Origin: Actinomycetospora cinnamomea | Lineage (GTDB): Bacteria; Actinomycetota; Actinomycetes; Mycobacteriales; Pseudonocardiaceae | DNA length: 64,000 bases | Direction: 5' to 3' | Assembly (NCBI RefSeq): GCF_003096675.1 | Contig: NZ_QEKW01000018.1 | Location: 1 to 64,000 of the forward strand | In this document: piece by piece, positions 8,941 through 15,810 of the stretch | How the letters are laid out: every line of letters starts with the position of its first letter | Position numbering within the stretch: the first letter of the stretch is position 1 | Made by a program: the position numbers and the translations under genes | Notes under the pieces: model-generated | Databases searched by the model: none | What the model was told of the DNA's origin: nothing | What the model saw: the letters and a program-made list of their open reading frames with translations, nothing else

Positions 8941-10095
8941 CTACTTCAGGGCGTCGAGCGCCTGCCGCACGTCGTCGACGAGGTCCTCGACGTCCTCCAG
9001 GCCCACCGAGAGGCGCACGAGGTCGGCGGGCACCTCGAGCAGGGACCCGGCCGCCGAGGCGTGGGTCATGGCGCCCGGGTGCTCGACGAGCGACTCCACG
9101 CCGCCCAGCGACTCGGCGAGGGTGAACACCCGGGTGGCCGCACAGAACGCCCTCGCGGCCTCCTCGCCGCCGGCGACGCGCGCCGAGACCATGCCGCCGA
9201 ATCGGCGCATCTGCTTGGCCGCCACCTCGTGCCCGGGGTGGTCGGCGCGGCCCGGGTAGAGCACGGCGGTGACCGCGGGGTGCGCGGCGAGGGCGTCGGC
9301 GACGCGCTCGGCGTTGTCGCTGTGGCGCTCCATGCGCACCGCGAGGGTCTTGAGCCCCCGTTGGGTGAGGAAGGCGTCGAACGGCGAGGGCACCGCGCCC
9401 ATCCCGTTCTGCATGCGCCCGAGCGTCGCGTCGAGCTCGGCGTCGTCGGTGACCACGGCCCCGCCGACGACGTCGGAGTGACCGCCCAGGTACTTGGTCG
9501 TCGAGTGCACGACGGCGTGCGCGCCGAGCGCGATCGGCGTCTGCAGGTACGGCGAGGCGAAGGTGTTGTCCACGACCAGCAGGAGGTCGTGCTCGCGGGC
9601 CAGCCCGCCGAGCGCCGCGATGTCGGCGATGCCCAGCAGCGGGTTGGTCGGCGTCTCGCACCACAGCACGCGGGTGGTCGGCCGGACCGCCGCGCGCACG
9701 GCGTCCGGGTCGGCGGTGTCGACGGCGGTGTATTCGACACCCCAGTCGGCGTAGACCGTCGAGATCAGCCGGTAGGTGCCGCCGTAGGCGTCGAGCGGGA
9801 TGAGCACGTGGTCGCCGGGGCGCAGGACGCCGCGCAGCAGCGCGTCCTCGGCCGCCATGCCGGACGCGAACGCCCGGGCGTGGCGCGCCCCCTCGAGCGA
9901 GGCGAGGGTGGTCTCCAGCGCGGTGCGCGTGGGGTTGCCGGTGCGCGCGTACTCGTAGCCCGCGCGCAGGCCGCCGACGCCGTCCTGGGCGAACGTCGAG
10001 GTGGCGAAGATGGGCACGACCACCGAGCCCGTCGTCGGGTCGGGCTCCTGGCCGTCGTGCAGGGCGCGGGTGGAGAAACCGCCGGATCCGCTCAC
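8941..10095 (-). CDS. metB: Cystathionine gamma-synthase
   Basis: PLP enzyme joining an activated homoserine and cysteine to give cystathionine. Cys/Met-metabolism PLP family. Seen: substrate loop YEYARTGNPTR, SGMAAEDALL, the WCETPTNP block, DNTFASPYLQ, and PLP lysine K201 in HSTTKYLGGHSD. 384 residues, normal. It follows cbs with a 21-bp gap on the same strand, so the two form a transsulfuration unit (Rv1077-Rv1079 synteny). Gamma-lyase activity cannot be excluded by sequence, but the position favours MetB. Confidence 0.92.
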   Translation of the reverse strand: MSGSGGFSTRALHDGQEPDPTTGSVVVPIFATSTFAQDGVGGLRAGYEYARTGNPTRTALETTLASLEGARHARAFASGMAAEDALLRGVLRPGDHVLIPLDAYGGTYRLISTVYADWGVEYTAVDTADPDAVRAAVRPTTRVLWCETPTNPLLGIADIAALGGLAREHDLLLVVDNTFASPYLQTPIALGAHAVVHSTTKYLGGHSDVVGGAVVTDDAELDATLGRMQNGMGAVPSPFDAFLTQRGLKTLAVRMERHSDNAERVADALAAHPAVTAVLYPGRADHPGHEVAAKQMRRFGGMVSARVAGGEEAARAFCAATRVFTLAESLGGVESLVEHPGAMTHASAAGSLLEVPADLVRLSVGLEDVEDLVDDVRQALDALK

Positions 10096-10116
10096 CTCGC
10101 CCAGGGTACGAGCGGC

Positions 10117-11514
10117 TCACTGGCCCCCGTCGTGCCACCCGCCCGTGGCCAGGAACTCCAGGACGTCGGCCCGCGTGACGATGCCCGCCGGCCGCCCGTC
10201 GACGATGACGAGCGCGCCGTCGCCCCCGCGCAGCGCGTCCATCGCCTTCGACAGCGGCTCGGTGCCGCCGAGGGTGGGCAGCGGGTCGGACAGGTGCGCC
10301 TCGACGGGGTCGGTGAGCGCGGCCCTGCCGTTGAACAGCTTGTCGAGCAGGTCGCGGGTCGTCACCGCGCCCCGCACCTCGGCCGCCATCACCGGCGGCT
10401 CGGCCTTGACGATCGGCATCTGCGAGACCCCGAACTCGCGCATGATCGACACCGCGTCGGAGACCGTCTCGTTCGGGTGACCGTGCACGAGGTCGGGCAT
10501 CGAGCCGTCCTTGCGACGCAGCACGTCACCGACGGTCCACTCGGCGTTGTTCGGGGTCAGGAAGCCGTACGAGGCCATCCAGCCGTCGTTGAACACGGTG
10601 GACAGGTAGCCGCGCCCGCCGTCGGGCAGCAGCACCACGACGACGTCGTCCGGACCCGCCTGCTCGGCGACCTTCGCCGCCGCGCACACCGCCATCCCGC
10701 AGGAACCGCCGACGAGCAGGGCCTCCTCGCGGGCCAGGCGGCGCGTCATGTGGAAGGAGTCGCCGTCGGGCACGGCGATGATCTCGTCGGGGACACCCCG
10801 GTCGTAGGTGGTGGGCCAGAAGTCCTCGCCGACGCCCTCGACGAGGTAGGGACGCCCGTCGCCGCCGGAGTAGACCGAGCCCACCGGGTCGGCACCGACG
10901 ATGCGCACGCGTCCGTCCGAGACGTCCTTGAGGTAGTGCCCGGTACCCGAGATAGTGCCACCGGTGCCGACGCCGGCCACGAAGTGGGTGATGCGCCCCT
11001 CGGTCTGCTCCCAGATCTCCGGGCCGGTGGAGGCGACGTGCGACGCCGGGTTCGCCGGGTTGGCGTACTGGTTGGGCTTCCAGCCGCCGGGCGTCTCCCG
11101 GGCGAGGCGGTCGGAGACCGAGTAGTAGGAGTCGGGGTGCTCGGGGGCCACGGCGGCCGGGCACACCACCACCTCGGCGCCGTAGGCGCGCAGGGTGTCG
11201 CGCTTCGCCGGGCTGACCTTGTCGGGCACGACGAAGATGCAGTGGTAGCCCCGCTGCTGGGCGATGATCGAGAGCCCGATGCCCGTGTTGCCCGACGTCG
11301 GCTCGACGATCGTGCCGCCGGGCCGCAGCTCCCCCGAGGCCTCGGCCGCGTCGATCATCCGCTCGGCGATGCGGTCCTTCACGCTGCCGCCGGGGTTGAG
11401 GTACTCGACCTTGGCGAGCACCAGCGGGGCGTCGGGACCGGTCGGCACGACGTTGTTGAGCCGGACCAGCGGCGTGTTGCCGACGAGGTCGGCGACGTGC
11501 TCGACGTAGCGCAT
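10117..11514 (-). CDS. cbs: Cystathionine beta-synthase with CBS-domain pair
   Basis: Condenses homocysteine with serine to cystathionine. The N-terminal fold-type II PLP domain (about 1-330) shows the PLP lysine K46 in NPGGSVKDR, TSGNTG, the VVPDKVSPAKRDTLRAYGA segment and GVGTGGTISGTG. The C-terminal part (about 340-465) is a Bateman module of two CBS repeats, likely regulatory. The length of 465 residues is that of mycobacterial Cbs (Rv1077). No heme-binding N-terminal extension is present. It heads the cbs-metB unit. No SAM riboswitch is visible upstream. Confidence 0.93.
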   Translation of the reverse strand: MRYVEHVADLVGNTPLVRLNNVVPTGPDAPLVLAKVEYLNPGGSVKDRIAERMIDAAEASGELRPGGTIVEPTSGNTGIGLSIIAQQRGYHCIFVVPDKVSPAKRDTLRAYGAEVVVCPAAVAPEHPDSYYSVSDRLARETPGGWKPNQYANPANPASHVASTGPEIWEQTEGRITHFVAGVGTGGTISGTGHYLKDVSDGRVRIVGADPVGSVYSGGDGRPYLVEGVGEDFWPTTYDRGVPDEIIAVPDGDSFHMTRRLAREEALLVGGSCGMAVCAAAKVAEQAGPDDVVVVLLPDGGRGYLSTVFNDGWMASYGFLTPNNAEWTVGDVLRRKDGSMPDLVHGHPNETVSDAVSIMREFGVSQMPIVKAEPPVMAAEVRGAVTTRDLLDKLFNGRAALTDPVEAHLSDPLPTLGGTEPLSKAMDALRGGDGALVIVDGRPAGIVTRADVLEFLATGGWHDGGQ

Positions 11515-11632
11515 GCCACCATCCTCCGGCTTCGCGGCCCGCCGCGCCGCCCGCCCCCTCGCTCGTGCGGGGGATCACGTCGCCGGACGCACGGAGGGCG
11601 CGCGGTCGTGGCGTCGGTCGTAGTGTCGGTGC

Positions 11633-12877
11633 ATGGTCGACCCTGGCCGCGAGGCCGTCATCGTGTCCGCCGTCCGCTCGCCGATCGGCCGCGCCCGCAA
11701 GGGCTCCCTGGCCACGCTGCGACCCGACGACCTCACCGCCCAGGTGGTGCGCGCCGCCCTCGACGCGGTGCCGGCCCTCGACCCCATGGAGGTCGAGGAC
11801 CTGCTGCTCGGCTGCGGGCTGCCCGGCGGCGAGCAGGGCCACAACCTCGCGCGGATCGTGGCCGTCGAGCTCGGGATGGACACGCTGCCCGGCGCGACGA
11901 TCACGCGCTACTGCTCGTCGTCGCTGCAGACCGCGCGGATGGCGGCGCACGCGATCCGCGCCGGGGAGGGCGACGTCTTCCTCGCCGGCGGCGTCGAGAC
12001 CGTCTCGCGGTTCGACAAGGGCAACTCCGACTCGCTGCCCGACACCCACAACCCCCTCTTCGCCGACGCCGAGCACCGCACCGCCGAGGTGGCCGCGGCC
12101 GGCGCGTCCGAGTGGCACGACCCGCGCGACGACGGCCTGCTGCCCGACCCCTACATCGCCATGGGCCAGACCGCCGAGAACGTCGCGCTGCGCGAGGGCG
12201 TGAGCCGCGAGGAGATGGACCGGTACGCGCTGCGCTGCCAGCAGCTCGCCGCCGAGGGCTGGCAGAACGGGTTCTGGGAGCGCGAGATCACACCGGTCAC
12301 GCTGGCCGACGGCTCGGTCGTGTCCCGCGACGACAGCCCGCGCCCCGACACCACGTTCGAGGGGCTGCAGTCCCTCAAGCCCGTGTTCCGCCCCGACGGC
12401 CGGATCACCGCCGGCAACGCGTGCCCGCTCAACGACGGCGCCGCGGCCCTGGTGATCATGTCCGCCGAGCGCGCCGAGGCGCTCGGCATCACCCCGCTCG
12501 CACGCATCGTCTCCACCGCCGTCAGCGCCCTGTCCCCGGAAATCATGGGGCTCGGGCCGATCGAGGCGTCCGCCCGCGCCCTGGCCCGGGCGGGGCTCAC
12601 CGTGCACGACGTCGACCTGGTGGAGATCAACGAGGCCTTCGCCGCCCAGGTCATCCCCTCGGCCCGCGGGCTGGGCATGGACGAGGACGAGATGGAGGGC
12701 AAGCTGAACCGCCACGGCGGCTCGATCGCCGTCGGCCACCCGTTCGGCATGACGGGCGCGCGCATCGCCACGACGCTGATCAACGGCCTGCGCACCCGCG
12801 ACGCCACCCTGGGCCTCGAGAGCATGTGCGTCGGCGGCGGGCAGGGCATGGCGATGGTGCTCGAGCGCCTGAGCTGA
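11633..12877 (+). CDS. Acetyl-CoA C-acyltransferase (thiolase, FadA type)
   Basis: Thiolase for beta-oxidation or acetoacetyl-CoA metabolism. Seen: the acyl-enzyme cysteine C94 in YCSSSLQTAR, NEAF, catalytic His369 in VGHPFGMTGAR and second cysteine C399 in CVGGGQGMAM. 414 residues, usual length. It is the positional equivalent of Rv1074c (fadA3) next to cbs/metB. The divergent interval to cbs is 118 bp. A GC hairpin lies 3 bp after the stop. Chain-length preference is unknown. Confidence 0.9.
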   Translation: MVDPGREAVIVSAVRSPIGRARKGSLATLRPDDLTAQVVRAALDAVPALDPMEVEDLLLGCGLPGGEQGHNLARIVAVELGMDTLPGATITRYCSSSLQTARMAAHAIRAGEGDVFLAGGVETVSRFDKGNSDSLPDTHNPLFADAEHRTAEVAAAGASEWHDPRDDGLLPDPYIAMGQTAENVALREGVSREEMDRYALRCQQLAAEGWQNGFWEREITPVTLADGSVVSRDDSPRPDTTFEGLQSLKPVFRPDGRITAGNACPLNDGAAALVIMSAERAEALGITPLARIVSTAVSALSPEIMGLGPIEASARALARAGLTVHDVDLVEINEAFAAQVIPSARGLGMDEDEMEGKLNRHGGSIAVGHPFGMTGARIATTLINGLRTRDATLGLESMCVGGGQGMAMVLERLS

Positions 12878-12880
12878 CCC

Positions 12881-12899
12881 ACCCCGCACCCGGCGGGGT
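12881..12899 (+). terminator. GC-rich hairpin after the thiolase gene
   Basis: ACCCCGC pairs perfectly with GCGGGGT around a 5-nt loop immediately after the TGA at 12875-12877. There is no U tract, as is common for actinobacterial terminators. Confidence 0.5.
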
Positions 12900-12923
12900 C
12901 GCGTGGCTCGGCGGGGTGGTGGG

Positions 12924-12972
12924 AGCGAGGGTCACCTCCGCTCCGTGGGACGCACCCAGGGACGCCCTCGCG
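12924..12972 (-). repeat. 49-bp intergenic repeat, copy A1
   Basis: Plus strand begins AGCGAGGGTCACC and ends GGGACGCCCTCGC, with the central CGTGGGACGCA that fixes orientation (minus relative to the copies at 14.1 and 47.8 kb). The ends are inverted (AGCGAGGG versus CCCTCGC), so it can fold as a hairpin. It pairs with A2 85 bp downstream. Confidence 0.75.
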
Positions 12973-13008
12973 GCGCGGCCCGCGCTCGGCGTCGGCGCGA
13001 GCGTGTGG

Positions 13009-13057
13009 AGCGAGGGTCACCTCCGGTGCGTGGGACGCACCCAGGGACGCCCTCGCT
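13009..13057 (-). repeat. 49-bp intergenic repeat, copy A2
   Basis: Same length and layout as A1. Its reverse complement matches copy C2 at 41 of 49 positions without gaps, by my count. The outer arms AGCGAGGG/CCCTCGCT are perfect inverted repeats. It ends 66 bp before the AbiEi-like start codon. Confidence 0.8.
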
Positions 13058-13123
13058 GCACCGTCGGGGCAGGGCGAGGGAGCGCGACGGAACCGTCAGG
13101 ACCGGGGCGCCGTCGAACCCCGT

Positions 13124-14353
13124 GTGAGCCGTCGTCGCAACATCGACTGGGTCGCCGTCCAGCAAGCGGCCCTCCACGACCAGATCCGTCACGCCGATCT
13201 CCTCGAGCTCGGGGTCCTGTCGAGCACCATCGCCCGCAAGGTGCAGGCGAAGGTCTGGGGCCGGAGCGCGTTCGGCGTGATCTCCCTGAGCGGTCCGCCG
13301 CGCACGCGGGACCAGGAGCTGGCCGCCGCCGTGCTGTACGGCGGACCCGGCGCCGTCCTGTCGGGCGCGGCCGCGGCGCGCCTCCACGGACTCGAGCGTC
13401 TGCCCCAGGAGGCCGAGGGCACCGCGCTGGTGCTCGTCGAGCACGGGCGCCACCGCGTGTCGCGCGGTCCGATCACCGTCGAACGCACCCACCGGGTCCC
13501 CGAGGCCCAGCTCGTCAGGGATCTGCCGGTGGCGCCCCTCCCCCGTGCCGTGGTCGACGCCGCACGCCGTCTCGGCGACACCGACGCCATCCGCGCCCTG
13601 CTCGCCGAGGCGGTCCAGCGCCGCCTCACGACCCCGCGGGAACTGCGATCCGAGCTCGAGGAGGGCTGTGGGCGCGGGACGGCGCGGGTACGCCCGGTGC
13701 TCACCGAGATCGAGGACGGGGTGCGCTCGGTCCCCGAGGCGTGGGCGCGGACTCTCGCCGCCTCGATCCCCGACCTGCCGCCGATGATGTGGAACCGACG
13801 GATCGTCACCGCGGACAGGGCGTGGCTCGCCGACCCCGACGGCTGGCTGGACGACGTCGGGCTCGCCTGGGAGATCCACTCCTTCCGCCACCACGCCGAC
13901 CCCGAGGCGTTCGACGCGACGATGCGGCGCCAGGCACGGATGACGGGCCACGACGTGCACGTCGTGGCCCACACCCCGCGCCAGCTCCGCGACGACCGTG
14001 CGCAGGTCGCGCGGATCTCCTCGCCGCTTACGCGGCGGCGTCTGGCCGGCCGCGCCCCGCCGTCCGCGTGCTCCGGACCGCGTGACGCACCGAGTGAGGG
14101 GAGCGAGGGCGTCCCTCGCTGCTTCCCACGCACTCAGGGCGTCCCTCGCTCATCCGGCGCGCCGCCTCGCGCACGCAGCCGAGGCGTCCCTTGCTGCCTC
14201 CCACGCAGCCAGGGCGTCCCTCGCTGCTCGACCGCGCACCCGGCACCGCGCACCCGGCACCGCGCCGCGCACCCCCGAACACACGACGACCCCTCCCGGC
14301 GCTGCCGGGAGGGGTCGTCGGTCGGGTGTCAGCTCACTCGCGGAAGTAACTGA
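13124..14353 (+). CDS. AbiEi-like / DUF559-type protein, probably frameshifted at its C-terminus
   Basis: An N-terminal AbiEi-like winged-helix region (about 1-100, with LSGAAAARLHGLERLP) and a C-terminal Vsr/DUF559-like fold (about 245-295, AWEIHSFRHHADPEAFDATM then HDVHVVAHTPRQLRDD). Such proteins resemble type IV antitoxins, and no toxin gene is adjacent. After about residue 295 the frame becomes Arg/Pro-rich, runs through repeats B1/B2 and a terminator, and overlaps the next gene by 20 bp. The -1 frame instead gives a natural end (ADLLAAYAAASGRPRP... stopping at 14085). I infer a 1-nt deletion near 13990-14010, or a sequencing error. The original gene was likely 13124-14085. Confidence 0.7.
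   Translation: MSRRRNIDWVAVQQAALHDQIRHADLLELGVLSSTIARKVQAKVWGRSAFGVISLSGPPRTRDQELAAAVLYGGPGAVLSGAAAARLHGLERLPQEAEGTALVLVEHGRHRVSRGPITVERTHRVPEAQLVRDLPVAPLPRAVVDAARRLGDTDAIRALLAEAVQRRLTTPRELRSELEEGCGRGTARVRPVLTEIEDGVRSVPEAWARTLAASIPDLPPMMWNRRIVTADRAWLADPDGWLDDVGLAWEIHSFRHHADPEAFDATMRRQARMTGHDVHVVAHTPRQLRDDRAQVARISSPLTRRRLAGRAPPSACSGPRDAPSEGSEGVPRCFPRTQGVPRSSGAPPRARSRGVPCCLPRSQGVPRCSTAHPAPRTRHRAAHPRTHDDPSRRCREGSSVGCQLTRGSN
14102..14150 (+). repeat. 49-bp intergenic repeat, copy B1
   Basis: Begins with the perfect dyad AGCGAGGGCGTCCCTCGCT (8-bp arms, 3-nt loop), then GCTTCCCACGCA and a closing AGGGCGTCCCTCGCT. Plus orientation. It is in frame with the extended AbiEi-like reading and so encodes a spurious Gly-Val-Pro-Arg repeat. 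Confidence 0.85.
14177..14225 (+). repeat. 49-bp intergenic repeat, copy B2
   Basis: Starts exactly 75 bp after B1. The left arm is degenerate (AGCCGAGGCGTCCCTTGCT). The centre CTCCCACGCAGCC and right arm AGGGCGTCCCTCGCT are intact. Confidence 0.8.
14284..14320. terminator. Bidirectional terminator between AbiEi-like and BI-1 genes
   Basis: A perfect 17-bp stem (CGACGACCCCTCCCGGC with its complement) with a 3-nt GCT loop. It sits between convergent genes 14 bp from the BI-1 stop, so it can serve both strands. Confidence 0.8.
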
Positions 14354-15155
14354 GCAGGCGCAGGATCTCGATGTAGAGCCAGACCAGCGTGGTCATGAAG
14401 CCGAAGGCGAGGTACCAGGCGAACCGCGCGGGGACGCCGGCCTTGACCGCCTGGTCGGCCTGGTCGAAGTCGAGCAGCAGCATGAACGCGCCGATCGCGA
14501 TGCAGACCAGGCTGAAGACGATCGCCAGGGCGCCGCCGTCACGCAGGCCCATGCCGCCGGGGATGAAGAAGCCCGCGACGAGGTTGACCAGCATGAGGAT
14601 CACGACGCCGATGGCGGCACCGATGACCATCTTGGTCAGCCGGGGCGTCACGCGGATGGCGCCGGTCTTGTACACGACGAGCATGCCGATGAACACGCCG
14701 AGCGTGGCCAGGACGGCCTGCGCGCCGATGCCGGCGAAGCTGGAGCCGCCCGGCGAGGTGGCCAGGCCCTGGAAGAGCGCGGTGATCGCACCCAGGGCCA
14801 TGCCCTCGGCCGCGGAGTAGCCCAGCACCAGCCACTTGTTGGTGCTCTGCTTGAAGATGATGACCAGGGCGAGGACGAGGCCGACGACGAAGCCGACCAG
14901 GCCGAGCGCGAGGAACCCGCTCCACGCCGTGAGCACACCCGCCACGAGGGCGAGCGCGATGTTGATGGCGGTCTTCTGGACCACGTCGTCGACGGTGAGC
15001 GGCCGGTCGTCCGTCGCCGATGTGGCCGGCGGAGTGCCGCCTCCGCCGAACATGCCTCCGGCACCGGCCATGCCGGCCGGGGCGTCGCCGAACCGCGCGT
15101 ACCCACCCGGTGAGGTGGGCAGGTTGCGGAACGCCGGGTTGCTGCTGGTGCGCAC
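14334..15155 (-). CDS. Bax inhibitor-1 / YccA family membrane protein
   Basis: Predicted seven-helix BI-1-like (TMBIM) membrane protein, 273 residues. A soluble Gly-rich N-terminus (1-55) precedes hydrophobic segments from about 62 to 265, including KWLVLGYSAAEGMALGAITA and a C-terminal acidic segment MLLLDFDQADQAV, the conserved region that holds the di-aspartyl sensor in characterised homologues. GTG 15155 is chosen because GGAGGAGGACGAGAG lies just before it. Frames extending to 15437 are not conserved-looking. The bacterial role, perhaps calcium leak or stress-protease modulation, is inferred from family. Confidence 0.88.
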   Translation of the reverse strand: MRTSSNPAFRNLPTSPGGYARFGDAPAGMAGAGGMFGGGGTPPATSATDDRPLTVDDVVQKTAINIALALVAGVLTAWSGFLALGLVGFVVGLVLALVIIFKQSTNKWLVLGYSAAEGMALGAITALFQGLATSPGGSSFAGIGAQAVLATLGVFIGMLVVYKTGAIRVTPRLTKMVIGAAIGVVILMLVNLVAGFFIPGGMGLRDGGALAIVFSLVCIAIGAFMLLLDFDQADQAVKAGVPARFAWYLAFGFMTTLVWLYIEILRLLSYFRE

Positions 15156-15457
15156 CTCTCGTCCTCCTCCGTAGCGGAGCCTGACCCGATGGCGGATGTC
15201 ATCGGCCGGGTCGACCGCGGACTGCTCGTCCACCCGGTGCAACGACCGGCAGGGCGGATCGGTTCCCGCCTGGGTAAAAGCGACTTTACCGGGTTGTGCC
15301 GGCGACCGAGCGTGTCCGGTCCGCCCCGTGCTGGGGCTCCTCGGCCACCCTATCCCCCCGATCGGCGGCTCCCGCGGCGTCGGACGTGTCGTCGCGCGAG
15401 CAACGGGAACCCGTCCCGGGCAACCCGAACGACCCACCCTCAGGAGGGGCGTCGAGC
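15156..15457. other. Divergent intergenic region
   Basis: 302 bases between the BI-1 gene and the small antitoxin-like gene. The only AT-richer patch is GGGTAAAAGCGACTTTACCGGG near 15273-15295, an imperfect inverted repeat (GGTAAA/TTTACC, 15273-15291) that could be a promoter or operator. No ORF of coding character was seen. Confidence 0.45.
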
Positions 15458-15700
15458 ATGGACTTCGGCAAGATCACGGACAAGGCCAAGGAATGGGCCG
15501 GCAAGAACCCGGACAAGGCCGACTCCTACGTCGAGAAGGGCGAGGACTTCGCCAACTCGCGCTTCGCCGGCCAGGAGGGGCAGGTCGACCAGGCCGGCCA
15601 GAAGGTCAAGGACTTCCTGCACGACGACCAGCAGCAGCCGGCGGGCCAGGAGGCCCCGCCGCCCCCGCCCGGCGAGGAGCCCCCGCCGCCGCGCCCGTGA
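15458..15700 (+). CDS. MT0933-like small antitoxin-family protein
   Basis: 80 residues. The N-terminal half is a charged amphipathic helix region (MDFGKITDKAKEWAGKNPDK, then VEKGEDFANSRFAGQEG) that matches the MT0933/Rv0909 antitoxin family in pattern. The C-terminal quarter is Pro/Glu-rich. ATG 15458 is preceded by AGGAGGGG. No toxin gene lies next to it: the downstream gene is convergent and unrelated. The antitoxin label is therefore a family name rather than a demonstrated role. It could be a small stress protein. Confidence 0.75.
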   Translation: MDFGKITDKAKEWAGKNPDKADSYVEKGEDFANSRFAGQEGQVDQAGQKVKDFLHDDQQQPAGQEAPPPPPGEEPPPPRP

Positions 15701-15721
15701 CCCACGGGGAACATGACCACT

Positions 15722-15754
15722 CGGCCCGGCCCGTCATCCGACGGCGCCGGGCCG
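15722..15754. terminator. Long hairpin between convergent genes
   Basis: CGGCCCGG and CCGGGCCG enclose a second stem CCGTC/GACGG with an ATCC loop. A further perfect 7-bp hairpin (TCCGCCG/CGGCGGA) follows at 15762-15778. It lies between the ends of the antitoxin-like and LOV genes. Confidence 0.6.
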
Positions 15755-15810
15755 TGGTGCGTCCGCCGCCGCGGCGGAGGGTGAGAAAAGAAGGGGCGGA
15801 GAAGGGGCCC

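Noticed and set aside
10096-11632. SAM or cobalamin riboswitch upstream of cbs-metB
   Set aside because: The gap between cbs and metB is only 21 bp, and the 118 bp upstream of cbs shows no recognisable aptamer core.
9061-14085. A 1674-codon open frame on the plus strand across metB, cbs and the thiolase
   Set aside because: It is antisense to two clear PLP-enzyme genes and frame-shifted against the thiolase, with Arg/Ala/Gly-rich composition. Only its last roughly 25 codons look real, as the displaced C-terminus of the AbiEi-like gene.
12900-14240. Insertion sequence carrying a transposase
   Set aside because: The gene between the repeats encodes an AbiEi/DUF559-like protein. No DDE, HUH or serine-recombinase motif is present.
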